Shown here: positions 7,501 to 13,190 of the stretch, one piece after another
Layout: every line of letters starts with the position of its first letter
Position numbering within the stretch: the first letter of the stretch is position 1
From: Planctomycetota bacterium
GTDB lineage: Bacteria; Planctomycetota; Planctomycetia; Pirellulales; Lacipirellulaceae
Direction: 5' to 3'
Length of the DNA: 14,273 bases
Assembly (NCBI GenBank): GCA_022614705.1
Contig: JAKEIB010000206.1
Span: 1 to 14,273 of the forward strand
Notes under the pieces: model-generated
The model's database searches: none
Seen by the model: the letters and a program-made list of their open reading frames with translations, nothing else
What the model was told of the DNA's origin: nothing
Program-made: the position numbers and the translations under genes

Positions 7501-7821
7501 CTGTTAGCCGTTTGTCTCTTGAGCCTAACCGGCCTGCCGCCGACGGTCGGTTTCCTCGGTAAGCTCAACTTGTTCCTGGCCGCATGGGGAAATGCCACAA
7601 CACTTGGCCGCACGCTGGCCATCATCATGGCGCTCAACGCGGCAATCGGTGCGTGGTACTATTTGCGACTGGTGGCGCTGATGTTTCTCGACCCGGTGCC
7701 CGAATCCGTGTCGTCGCCAGCGAAGCCGGCCTGGTCCGCGTTCCTGGCCGGCGCGCTCTGCACGGCCGGCACCGTGCTATTCTTTGTCGCGCCGCAGTGG
7801 TTGTGGGATGTGTTGCCGTGA
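4591..7821 (+). CDS. NuoM-NuoN fusion, NADH-quinone oxidoreductase subunits M and N
   Basis: One uninterrupted frame of 1076 codons encodes two antiporter-like complex I subunits. The NuoM part is residues 1 to ~535: E167 in VFFEFTLVPLFFMIGIW, K256 and H263 in GFMVKVPVFPLHTWLPLAHV, and K335/K336 in QRDIKKLVAYSSVAHLG. The NuoN part runs from ~574 (MLLVPEIVLL) to the end: E703 in FLALELVSIPTYV, VPFHFYAPDVFQG (793-805) and NLFRLMAYSSVAHAGYM (872-888). The linker (~510-573) is hydrophilic; residues 545-558 are encoded by heptamer repeats. A 27-residue insertion (about 930-956) in NuoN comes from a heptamer palindrome. The position usually Lys in NuoN (K217 in E. coli) is R789 here. A GTG at 6274 or ATG at 6310 could serve as an internal NuoN start, so two proteins may be made. 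The domain assignment is firm; a functional fusion protein is inference. Confidence 0.93.
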   Translation: MTVLLLVMLILPMAAALMLLVMRRAVGQEAARQFALVASVATLAASLFLVYQFVQIPAYAGARPAPVEPRFSIPYHWFTYGEKTAASAEDAAEDVAPLTVELLLGLDGISILLIVLTTVLTVSCVLISWESIRERAAGFYACLLLLEAGLLGVFCSFDLVMFYVFFEFTLVPLFFMIGIWGGPRRRYAAIKFFLYTLVGSLVTLVGLVGLVLAAVSSGVATPSSIPELARWLAENPLSHEWQIALFLAISVGFMVKVPVFPLHTWLPLAHVEAPTAGSVLLAGVLLKLGTYGFLRLCLPMFPYACVKVGVPLMAVLAVAGIIYGSFCALAQRDIKKLVAYSSVAHLGFCMLGLFALNASGIAGGVLQMINHGLSTGALFLLVGMIYDRYHTRQLDDLGGLAARLPLLASTMVFIAMSSIGLPGLNGFVGEVLSLAGMFQRHPFYAVLGTTGVVLGAWYLLSMIQHAFFGPLREPAQGDDHIKDMNSREIFAIAPICALCLLIGIMPQPLINTIQPDVDAVVSLYSDANPRQNAAISSRYRIAHVNPQSAIRNPQSAIESLPVTEAIEQIQATAMLLVPEIVLLATMCVLFLAGPMLVSDAGEAPPGLRNQWGFLSVATLTIAWVIWFNGGRTIAQGALFHVDDLVWYTRGLSLSAGILLALVLWNQIDDGHAAEAHACLLAILAGTNLVAAADDLVSLFLALELVSIPTYVILFLPRRDRPEREATIKYLLLSAFSSALLLYGMSWLYGVAGSTNFAAIAETIGRATPDSGNWMSQIAFAFIIAGLSFRIAAVPFHFYAPDVFQGTTASNAALLSFVPKVVGFVALMRLLPLGAVTETVAGWLPESSVQLLLAYLAGATMFVGNLMAWRQRNLFRLMAYSSVAHAGYMLVGLAVGDVQPIAGTDAVLFYLAAYGLMTIGVFALLAGVGSTEHGARSLEQEANKSYSMLHAPCSTLNDLRGLNNSHPTTALLLAVCLLSLTGLPPTVGFLGKLNLFLAAWGNATTLGRTLAIIMALNAAIGAWYYLRLVALMFLDPVPESVSSPAKPAWSAFLAGALCTAGTVLFFVAPQWLWDVLP
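6223..6261 (+). repeat. Heptamer tandem repeat in the NuoM-NuoN linker
   Basis: Five exact copies of aatccgc (6223-6257) plus a partial sixth (6258-6261). Because 7 is not a multiple of 3, three copies encode seven residues; the frame reads NPQSAIR NPQSAI and holds no stop. A hairpin ccgcgt-caaa-acgcgg (6175-6190) lies just before, where NuoM would normally end. The tract could have bridged the two genes by removing the nuoM stop. Confidence 0.92.
7371..7461. repeat. Palindromic array of 13 heptamers inside nuoN
   Basis: From 7371 the sequence divides into thirteen 7-base units. The left side is purine-rich (acggagc three times, then ttggagc and aagaagc). The right side is complementary (ccatgct three times, then ccacgct). 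The arms can fold into one hairpin. It is translated in frame as the loop following FALLAGVGS and before DLRGL in the NuoN domain, a place where the family normally has only a few residues. A related array lies at 9721-9797. Confidence 0.85.
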
Positions 7822-7837
7822 CACGGGCCGCTCGCGG

Positions 7838-7855
7838 CAATTAACGTGATAATTG
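7838..7855. promoter_or_regulatory. Inverted repeat caatta-N6-taattg
   Basis: A 6-bp inverted repeat just upstream of the putative -35 box of the symporter promoter, 17 bases after the nuoMN stop. A small GC hairpin (gccgc-tc-gcggc, 7827-7838) directly precedes it. It could be an operator or part of a weak terminator for the nuo operon; there is no T-tract to favour the latter. Confidence 0.3.
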
Positions 7856-7857
7856 GG

Positions 7858-7887
7858 TTGAGACGCGAGTGAGTGGTCTGATATACT
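7858..7887 (+). promoter_or_regulatory. Sigma-70-like promoter for the symporter genes
   Basis: TTGAGA (7858-7863) and TATACT (7882-7887) are separated by 18 bases. Both are close to consensus and placed about 60 bases before the symporter start, leaving a leader of about 50 bases with the inverted pair actcg/cgagt (near 7913-7929). This marks the end of the nuo transcription unit and a new start. Confidence 0.55.
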
Positions 7888-7945
7888 GCTCGTCGGTTTT
7901 ACATGTCGAGTAACTCGCCGCGACGAGTGAAACAAGGAGTTGCCG

Positions 7946-9484
7946 ATGGCAGATCGCAAATCGCCTGCAGCGCCGGAGCAATGGGCCACGCGGATCGGCG
8001 TCATTCTCGCCGTGGCCGGCTCGGCCGTGGGTTTGGGCAACTTTCTGCGTTTCCCGGGGCAGGCGGCTCAAAACGGCGGCGGCGCGTTCATGCTGCCGTA
8101 TTTCATCTCGCTCTTGCTGCTGGGAATACCAATCTGTTGGGCCGAATGGACGATGGGCCGTTACGGCGGCTCGCGCGGTTTTAACTCGGCCCCCGGCATC
8201 TACTCCGTCATCTGGCCGCACCGCCTGGCTAAGTATTTCGGCGCACTGGCGCTTCTCATTCCGCTCGTGATCTACATGTACTATGTGGTGATCGAAGCCT
8301 GGTGCCTCGGATACGCGTACGACTACTTGGTCGGCAACTTGCAGCTCGGCAGCGAGCCGGCCGCGTACCAGCAGCACTTCGACGAATTCATTGGAAAGAC
8401 TGCCGACGGCTTCATTTATGAAGGCGGAAACAACACGTTGGTCGTGCTTCTGGTAGTCGTTTTCATCATGAATTTTGCCTGCATTTACCGCGGAGTGGCC
8501 AAGGGAATTGAAGATTTTTGCAAAGTGGCGATGCCGATTATGGCGGTCTGCGCACTGTGCGTGCTCGTGCGCGTCTTGACGTTGGATCGCGACAAAGTCA
8601 TCGCCGGCCTGGGCTCGATGTGGAACCCCAGCGCCGAGTATCTGGCGAAGCCCGAAACCTGGCTGGCGGCGTCGGGGCAAATATTCTTTAGCCTATCGGT
8701 CGGCTTCGGCATCATTGTCAACTATGCCAGCTACGTACGCCGCGATGATGACATCGCCCTCAGTGGCTTAACGGCGAGTAGCGTGAACGAATTCTTCGAA
8801 GTGTGCCTCGGCGGCCTGATTACATTACCGGCAGCATTTATTTTTCTCGGCGCCGCGGCTACCACGCAGGGCACTTTTGGATTGGGGTTCAACGCGCTTC
8901 CCAATGTGTTTGCTGTGATGCCGGGCGGTCGGGTCTTCGGCTTCCTGTGGTTTTTGATGTTATTTCTGGCAGCGATTACCAGCAGCATTTCGATGCTGCA
9001 GCCCGTGATTGCCTTCCTGGAAGAAGGGCTGGGATTGCGTCGACATGCGTCCGCCACGCTGCTAGGCCTGATTACGGCGTTCGGCACCGCGTTTGTCATG
9101 TACTTTTCGAAAGACATGGCCGCGCTCGACACGTTCGATTTCTGGATCGGCACGATGTTCATCTTCATCCTGGCAATGATCCAAACAATTTTCTACGGAT
9201 GGATATATGGAATCGAACGTGGCGACGAGGAACTTCATCGCGGGGCGCACATGCGAGTGCCCCGCTTCGTGCAATGGATACTCAAATACATAACGCCCAT
9301 TTATTTACTGGCAATCTTTATTGGCATCTGCATCACCAGCGGTCCGGGATACTATAAGACGCTATCGGCCGGCGGCGTGCCGCTGTACTCCGTGATTGTC
9401 ATTGCAATAGTTTTCGCGTTCTTGCTCCTGTTGGTGCATATCGCCGGTCGGCGATGGGAGCGAGAAGGCCGACTAAAATTTTAG
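7946..9484 (+). CDS. LeuT-type sodium:neurotransmitter symporter (NSS) family transporter
   Basis: A 512-residue, 12-helix inner-membrane secondary transporter, probably importing a small neutral amino acid with sodium. It can be aligned by eye with Aquifex LeuT over the whole length: WATRIGVILAVAGSAVGLGN (13-32), FLRFPGQAAQNGGGAFMLPY, GQIFFSLSVGFG (244-255), YASYVRRDDDIALSGL and ITSSISMLQPVIAFLEE (344-360). Sodium-site residues are kept: N32 (LeuT N27), N281 (N286), T345/S346 (T354/S355) and the external-gate R35. In the substrate pocket Y113 matches Y108, F248 matches F253, S249 replaces T254 and S26 replaces N21, so the substrate may differ from leucine. ATG 7946 is chosen over TTG 7940 because AAGGAG (7934-7939) sits six bases before it. 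A small partner gene follows 70 bases later. Confidence 0.93.
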   Translation: MADRKSPAAPEQWATRIGVILAVAGSAVGLGNFLRFPGQAAQNGGGAFMLPYFISLLLLGIPICWAEWTMGRYGGSRGFNSAPGIYSVIWPHRLAKYFGALALLIPLVIYMYYVVIEAWCLGYAYDYLVGNLQLGSEPAAYQQHFDEFIGKTADGFIYEGGNNTLVVLLVVVFIMNFACIYRGVAKGIEDFCKVAMPIMAVCALCVLVRVLTLDRDKVIAGLGSMWNPSAEYLAKPETWLAASGQIFFSLSVGFGIIVNYASYVRRDDDIALSGLTASSVNEFFEVCLGGLITLPAAFIFLGAAATTQGTFGLGFNALPNVFAVMPGGRVFGFLWFLMLFLAAITSSISMLQPVIAFLEEGLGLRRHASATLLGLITAFGTAFVMYFSKDMAALDTFDFWIGTMFIFILAMIQTIFYGWIYGIERGDEELHRGAHMRVPRFVQWILKYITPIYLLAIFIGICITSGPGYYKTLSAGGVPLYSVIVIAIVFAFLLLLVHIAGRRWEREGRLKF

Positions 9485-9554
9485 AGGTGAGCGGCGCGCT
9501 CAAATACAGCCCCAGCGATTATTGCTTGTGTGGCAGCCCGGGAGATTAAATCGT

Positions 9555-9719
9555 ATGACACTCGCCGGTTGGATGATTATGATCGTGTCGGTTGGCTCCG
9601 TGCTCGCGCTGACGGGCTTTTGCCTTTACCGCGTGCTCACGCTGCCGCCCCACGTTGCGGAGGAGCATCTCAAGGGACCGCTCGTGATCGACACCGGCGA
9701 CACGGAGAATGCGGACTGA
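9555..9719 (+). CDS. Small single-helix protein, probable NSS transporter small subunit
   Basis: A 54-residue protein with one membrane helix (about 6-27, AGWMIMIVSVGSVLALTGFC) after the start MTL, then YRVLTLPPH and a short acidic tail. Size, N-terminus and position behind an NSS transporter match the methionine/alanine importer small-subunit type (MetS, with MetP of corynebacteria), where a tiny helix protein is needed for transport. ATG 9555 is preceded by GGGAG (9540-9544). A longer in-frame start at 9522 would add a hydrophilic stretch with no family resemblance, so I reject it. Function is inferred from context and shape. Confidence 0.7.
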   Translation: MTLAGWMIMIVSVGSVLALTGFCLYRVLTLPPHVAEEHLKGPLVIDTGDTENAD

Positions 9720-9720
9720 A

Positions 9721-9797
9721 GAAGCAAGCAGCGGGGAGCACGGAGCAGGAAGTAAGAATCAAGCTGCCTGACTCCCAGCTCCTGGCTCCATGCTTTT
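9721..9797. repeat. Palindromic array of 11 heptamers
   Basis: Eleven consecutive 7-base units start one base after the small-subunit stop (9719). The purine-rich left units include ggagcac and ggagcag; the pyrimidine-rich right units include agctcct and ggctcca; the last unit ends in tttt. The sequence and register resemble the nuoN array at 7371-7461, but this copy lies between genes. With the 3' run of T it might act as a terminator for the transporter genes. Confidence 0.75.
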
Positions 9798-9800
9798 CAG

Positions 9801-9844
9801 AGCGGGCGACCGGACTCGAACCGGCGACATCCAGCTTGGGAAGC
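9801..9844 (-). pseudogene. 3' fragment of a tRNA-Gly(CCC), probable attachment-site remnant
   Basis: Read on the minus strand, the 44 bases give the anticodon loop TTCCCAA (9836-9842), the 3' half of the anticodon stem (GCTGG), a T-arm around TTCGAGT, the 3' acceptor strand CGCCCGC and discriminator T. Similarity stops at 9844, where the 5' half should begin; there is no D-arm or 5' acceptor strand. A cut from anticodon loop to 3' end is the usual product of tyrosine-recombinase integration into a tRNA gene. The recombinase gene lies 123 bases further right. The 3' end points away from the islet, as expected for the displaced half. Confidence 0.8.
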
Positions 9845-9853
9845 CGATAGTAA

Positions 9854-9916
9854 AGTGCCTCATTCCCGGAGGTTTCGACCTCCCTGCACTACATTTCCAA
9901 GGAGGCTTGCACTACA
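9854..9916. promoter_or_regulatory. Hairpin and direct repeats before the recombinase, possible arm-type sites
   Basis: A nested hairpin, agtgc (9854-9858) with gcact (9886-9890), encloses ggaggt-ttcg-acctcc (9868-9883), which has a UUCG-type tetraloop. The motif tgcactaca occurs twice in the same direction (9885-9893 and 9908-9916), 23 bases apart. Between the tRNA crossover fragment and the recombinase start, such repeats are candidates for recombinase arm-binding sites. A leader structure regulating the recombinase mRNA is the alternative. Confidence 0.4.
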
Positions 9917-9967
9917 ATTCGATCACTCATCCCACTCCTTTAGCAATCATCATAAGGACCGTGGACC

Positions 9968-11233
9968 GTGCTTCGCAAGCCTCGCAAGCGGCGGGTTCCC
10001 GCCCTGAAATTCACCAAAGTCAGGGGAATCAGCTGGCATGTTTGCTTTCGCGATGCCGAGACCGGAATGCCACGGAAGCATCGCTTCGGAATGCTTAATC
10101 GGGACGCCGCGGAGCAGGCATATCACGATTGGGTGTCGGCCCATCTTCGTGGCCAAACGCCAGGTCTAAAGCCCAAGCGGCGAAAGAAGCTTGACCTCAA
10201 CGCAGTAGATGCCAAGCCACGTGAAAACGGCATCCCGGCGGAGATTCTCCCAGGCAGCCTGCTGCATATTACGTCGGGCCTTTTGCGATACGAAGAGTCC
10301 CGTATTCGGGCCGGAGGTGAAGCGCGCCGGGCGGGGAGCATCACCCGGGAAGTCTATGAGCAGCGAAAGGCATACGCCCAAGAAATTCTTCAATTCATCA
10401 ACACGCGCCACGGCCAGGGTGCTGTCGGCCGGACGCTTCTTTCAGATCTAAGCATGGCGGACGTTGAGGCATACAACAAAGCCATTGTCGATGCCGAGTA
10501 CTCGTCGTCCCAGGTGACAAAGCGTCTCCAGTTCGTAAAGGCCATTATCGATCGAGCAGGACGTCCTGAGCACAACGGCCAAGTGCTCTCCTGGAACTGG
10601 GCCTCACGGGATGTGATTCATGGAAAGCCCGCCAAGAAGCGCCAGCTCCCTACCCTCTCTCAACTAAAAGCCGTCCTTCGCGAATGCGGCCCACGCGAAA
10701 CCGCGATGGTGTGGATGGCGATTGGCTGCGGCTTTGGTCAGCGAGACTTAGCCGCTTTGCGCGTTGGCCAAGTGGATAAGCAGAGCTACGACCTTCGCCG
10801 GGGCAAAACCGGCATTGAGCGCTACGGCGAGACGCCTCCGATGGTTTGGAAGGTTATCCAAACCTATCTCAAGCAAACAAACCGTTCCGAGGGCGAGCTC
10901 ATGTTCATCACCGCCAAAGGCATGCCCGTTGTGCATGAGCACGCGGACTCGGTACATCTTTGGTGGTCAAAGCTCCAAAAGCGGATTGGCGAAGAGTGCC
11001 AAAGCATGGGCGGCTTCTATACGCTTCGCCACCTTGGAGCAACCGAGTTTGGCTCCCGAGTAGGGTGCTCAATCGGTGCCATGAAACGTTGGCTTGGCCA
11101 TTCGGCAAGCTCAGATATGGCGGATGTCTACATGAAGCCGGTGACGCCTGAGAATCGAGCTGTGGTTGAATGGGTTCGCGGTTCCCTGCACACTGGCAAA
11201 GCTGACTTACGAATTAAAAAGAAACCACGCTAA
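9968..11233 (+). CDS. Tyrosine recombinase / phage-type integrase
   Basis: A 421-residue site-specific recombinase, probably responsible for islet integration and excision. A basic N-terminus (residues 1-75, including MLRKPRKRRV and KPKRRKK) fits DNA arm binding. A SAM-like core-binding domain (about 92-215) follows, then the catalytic domain. Catalytic residues are R259 (CGFGQRDLAALR), K280 (LRRGKTG), R354 and H355 (YTLRHLGATE), H378 (WLGHSA) and the nucleophile Y388 (ADVYMKP). In the HxxR box the first His is Tyr (Y351), so the box reads YTLR. The GTG start at 9968 has AAGGA at 9954-9958. The stop is seven bases from the convergent AbiEii stop. It belongs to no named integrase that I can recognise. 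Confidence 0.9.
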   Translation: MLRKPRKRRVPALKFTKVRGISWHVCFRDAETGMPRKHRFGMLNRDAAEQAYHDWVSAHLRGQTPGLKPKRRKKLDLNAVDAKPRENGIPAEILPGSLLHITSGLLRYEESRIRAGGEARRAGSITREVYEQRKAYAQEILQFINTRHGQGAVGRTLLSDLSMADVEAYNKAIVDAEYSSSQVTKRLQFVKAIIDRAGRPEHNGQVLSWNWASRDVIHGKPAKKRQLPTLSQLKAVLRECGPRETAMVWMAIGCGFGQRDLAALRVGQVDKQSYDLRRGKTGIERYGETPPMVWKVIQTYLKQTNRSEGELMFITAKGMPVVHEHADSVHLWWSKLQKRIGEECQSMGGFYTLRHLGATEFGSRVGCSIGAMKRWLGHSASSDMADVYMKPVTPENRAVVEWVRGSLHTGKADLRIKKKPR

Positions 11234-11240
11234 GTGCTCG

Positions 11241-12155
11241 CTAAAACGCTCCGCTCGTGAGTTTTCGATTGCATGACGCGGAGAGCTCCTCTCGTAGATT
11301 AATCCGGCGATGAGCCTTAGCATCAGCAGCTAGGTCGATTTCTTCGCCGGTAAGCTGTCCAAGGAACTGGTAGCCCGAAACCGTCTGAGCAATTATCTGG
11401 CCTGCGTCGAGTCGCGTAGTGCCTCTCACCAGACGTTGCAAGTCGTTCCAGTCGTACTTGTCTTTCTGTTGAATGCGGGCAAAGAACTTGTCCGGGTCAA
11501 ATATGTCCCTTGCCTGCCAGAGCTTTATCACGGCGAGACGACGCACTAGATCGCGGTCAAATACTTTCGTCGAGTAAACAAAGAGATCATGCAGGTCTCT
11601 CACCTTCGCTCTTTGATTCGCCGCTCTAATCTTTTCAGCCAGAATTTCGTGCTCATTTAGCGACGCAATATCAGGAGGCACGAATTCGAGGTCTTTGAAA
11701 TATGCCTGGTCGATTTGGGGCCTTTGCAATACGTCAAGTGTTGGTTTCTCCCGTAAGCTAACTTGCAAATCGAACCCGCCATCGTCATTCCATTCATGGC
11801 GATACGACGGCTGCGTCGTAAATGAGAGACCGTCCTGCGTCACCCGCCAATTATTTTCGATTTGAAACGTGATGCCGTAAAACTCGCTATTGAAGACTTC
11901 CATCAGCTCAAGGATTGCTGACTCTGGGTCGAGGTCTTTTCGGGCCGTGAAATCAAGGTCCATCGAAAAGCGTCCAGTTGGACCAAGCCAAAGCTTTCGG
12001 ATACAGGTTCCTCCTTTGAACGCGAAGTGTTCGGCAATCGGTGATCCAAAGAGAAGCTTTAGCGCGTACGTGAGAACTACTTCTCTTTCAGCAACAGCGA
12101 CATCCTGTATTCCGCTTTGGTGTGCGAAAAAGTCGACGAGTTTCTTCGAAAGCAT
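11241..12155 (-). CDS. AbiEii/AbiGii-type nucleotidyltransferase toxin
   Basis: The toxin half of a type IV toxin-antitoxin (abortive infection E) module. Characterised AbiEii/MenT-type toxins are nucleotidyltransferases that stop growth, in MenT by modifying tRNA. At 304 residues it shows the DUF1814 motifs: FKGGTCIRKLWLG (46-58, GG plus S/T motif), SMDLDF (64-69, metal-binding D66 and D68), DLQVS (129-133) and AEKIRAANQRAKVRDLHDL (173-191, with K175, R186, D187 and D190). AGGCGG lies eight bases before the ATG at 12155. It starts 11 bases after the antitoxin stop and is cotranscribed with it. The catalytic motifs look complete, so the toxin is likely active. Base composition is visibly less GC-rich than in the nuo genes, fitting transfer. 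Confidence 0.88.
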   Translation of the reverse strand: MLSKKLVDFFAHQSGIQDVAVAEREVVLTYALKLLFGSPIAEHFAFKGGTCIRKLWLGPTGRFSMDLDFTARKDLDPESAILELMEVFNSEFYGITFQIENNWRVTQDGLSFTTQPSYRHEWNDDGGFDLQVSLREKPTLDVLQRPQIDQAYFKDLEFVPPDIASLNEHEILAEKIRAANQRAKVRDLHDLFVYSTKVFDRDLVRRLAVIKLWQARDIFDPDKFFARIQQKDKYDWNDLQRLVRGTTRLDAGQIIAQTVSGYQFLGQLTGEEIDLAADAKAHRRINLREELSASCNRKLTSGAF

Positions 12156-12166
12156 AGTCGTGCCGC

Positions 12167-12991
12167 CTAAATCTCAGAAAGGATCTCTCGCTCAGGCACG
12201 TTGATAATCATTTGCCACTCGCGGTCGTAATGCCCCGCCTTGCCCCAAGTTTTGGTTGAGGCAAGAAAAGAGCGTGAATTCGGCTTTATGAGCGATTGGA
12301 GAGCGCGGCGAGAATCGTCGGGCATTTTGATTTTCGCTCGGTCGGCAAGCGCTCCGAAACACTGCACCACAGCTACTGATCCAAACTTTGTGGCGTATGC
12401 AGTGAATTTATTCCAATCGAATTTAGATGCGGCAGAAGCAACGATTCGAGTGAGCTCGCCAATCCCTCCAGCAAATTCCGGTTGGTCAACACAATCAATT
12501 ACAGTCTTCTCCCGATCTGACATCTGCACTTTTTTCTCGTAGACCGATGTTGGCTCGAAACCAAAGAATTTGCGAGGTACTACGCTTACGAAACGAAAAG
12601 TCGTGTTGCGGATGGTTCGCTCTGTGACTTGCTTAGTGGTCACAATCCAGACCACGGACCTGGATTGCGCAGTGAAGCGGTAGTGAGCCGCGGCCGTTGC
12701 AAAGCCAAAGTAATACGGCTTCGCAAGGTATTGCCCGACTGCGAGCATATTTGAATCGGGAATTCCGACAGGGCCGCGTTCCGCGGGTATAACCAAGTAG
12801 CGTCCGCCTGAGAGCCGTTGAAGCCAGTTCTTGTTCCGAAGTGAGCGGATGACCTTATCGGCCCGGGCGGTGGAGCCTCCGAGTATCTCGACAATCTCAG
12901 AGCGCGAGACGGCGGCCTTTTCTTGCCACTGGAGTGCGAGAATCACCTCGGCTTCTAGGGGTGATAGCGACCTGATTGGGTTATTTTCCAT
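12167..12991 (-). CDS. AbiEi-type antitoxin / transcriptional autorepressor
   Basis: Partner of the AbiEii toxin downstream. Family knowledge: AbiEi proteins neutralise the toxin without tight binding and repress their own operon through an N-terminal winged helix that binds inverted repeats. Here residues 10-70 form the winged-helix part (SPLEAEVILALQW, SRSEIVEILGG, ADKVIRSLRNKNWLQRLSGG), followed by the AbiEi linker (RYLVIPAERGPVG, about 64-76) and a C-terminal domain of about 200 residues. I use ATG 12991 (MENNPIRS, 274 residues) because GGAGGAAGG stands 7-15 bases before it; a TTG six codons upstream overlaps that site and is less likely. A 9-bp inverted repeat overlaps the start. The assignment rests on layout, neighbour and motifs rather than a catalytic signature. 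Confidence 0.82.
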   Translation of the reverse strand: MENNPIRSLSPLEAEVILALQWQEKAAVSRSEIVEILGGSTARADKVIRSLRNKNWLQRLSGGRYLVIPAERGPVGIPDSNMLAVGQYLAKPYYFGFATAAAHYRFTAQSRSVVWIVTTKQVTERTIRNTTFRFVSVVPRKFFGFEPTSVYEKKVQMSDREKTVIDCVDQPEFAGGIGELTRIVASAASKFDWNKFTAYATKFGSVAVVQCFGALADRAKIKMPDDSRRALQSLIKPNSRSFLASTKTWGKAGHYDREWQMIINVPEREILSEI

Positions 12992-13013
12992 TGGAAAACC
13001 TTCCTCCAATGGA
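12987..13013. promoter_or_regulatory. Inverted repeat over the AbiEi ribosome site, candidate operator
   Basis: tccattgga (12987-12995) and tccaatgga (13005-13013) are perfect 9-bp inverted repeats with a 9-base loop. They cover the Shine-Dalgarno sequence and start codon of the antitoxin gene. As DNA this fits an AbiEi autorepression operator; as RNA it would fold the start codon into a stem. Both modes could lower expression. The sequence is certain; the function is inferred from the AbiE family. Confidence 0.55.
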
Positions 13014-13070
13014 TGTTACGGCATATAGAATAACCTAGCAAGTTAATTCACAGTCGAAAACCACCCCAAA

Positions 13071-13111
13071 TAGGAGGTTCTGGCATGGAAAATAACCGAA
13101 TATCGGCCTAA
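13071..13111 (+). other. Divergent 8-codon mini-ORF copying the antitoxin start
   Basis: A strong ribosome site, taggagg (13071-13077), precedes ATG 13085 and eight codons MENNRISA before TAA. The first four residues equal the antitoxin start MENN. At the DNA level atggaaaataacc (13085-13097) is a perfect inverted copy of 12979-12991. This may be the scar of a duplicated, inverted antitoxin 5' end, or a short leader peptide. The region between the two starts (12992-13084) is AT-richer and should hold the toxin-antitoxin promoter (tattctatat on the minus strand). Confidence 0.4.
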
Positions 13112-13162
13112 CCGCCCGAAATTGCGGCCCAGAAAGAAGGTCAGGTGCCCAGGGAGGAGCCC

Positions 13163-13176
13163 GGCCCAACGGGGCC
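13163..13176. terminator. GC hairpin downstream of the tRNA-Gly gene
   Basis: ggccc-aacg-gggcc, a 5-bp all-GC stem, lies 14 bases beyond the 3' end of tRNA-Gly on the minus strand. It is followed on the plus strand only by ttct, and no T-tract follows it on the minus strand. It could be a tRNA transcript terminator or processing boundary, but the evidence is weak. Confidence 0.25.
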
Positions 13177-13190
13177 TTCTAGAAGAAGAG

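Noticed and set aside
7841..8680. 279-codon minus-strand frame over the symporter start
   Set aside because: Antisense to a well-supported LeuT-like gene, low-complexity His/Arg/Gln composition, no motifs.
9530..9850. Frame ending in RATGLEPATSSLGSR
   Set aside because: The tail is the antisense translation of the tRNA-Gly fragment, a familiar false protein; the real small gene is 9555-9719 in another frame.
12167..13009. Antitoxin start at TTG 13009
   Set aside because: That codon overlaps the strong GGAGGAAGG site that serves ATG 12991, and the six added residues have no family support.
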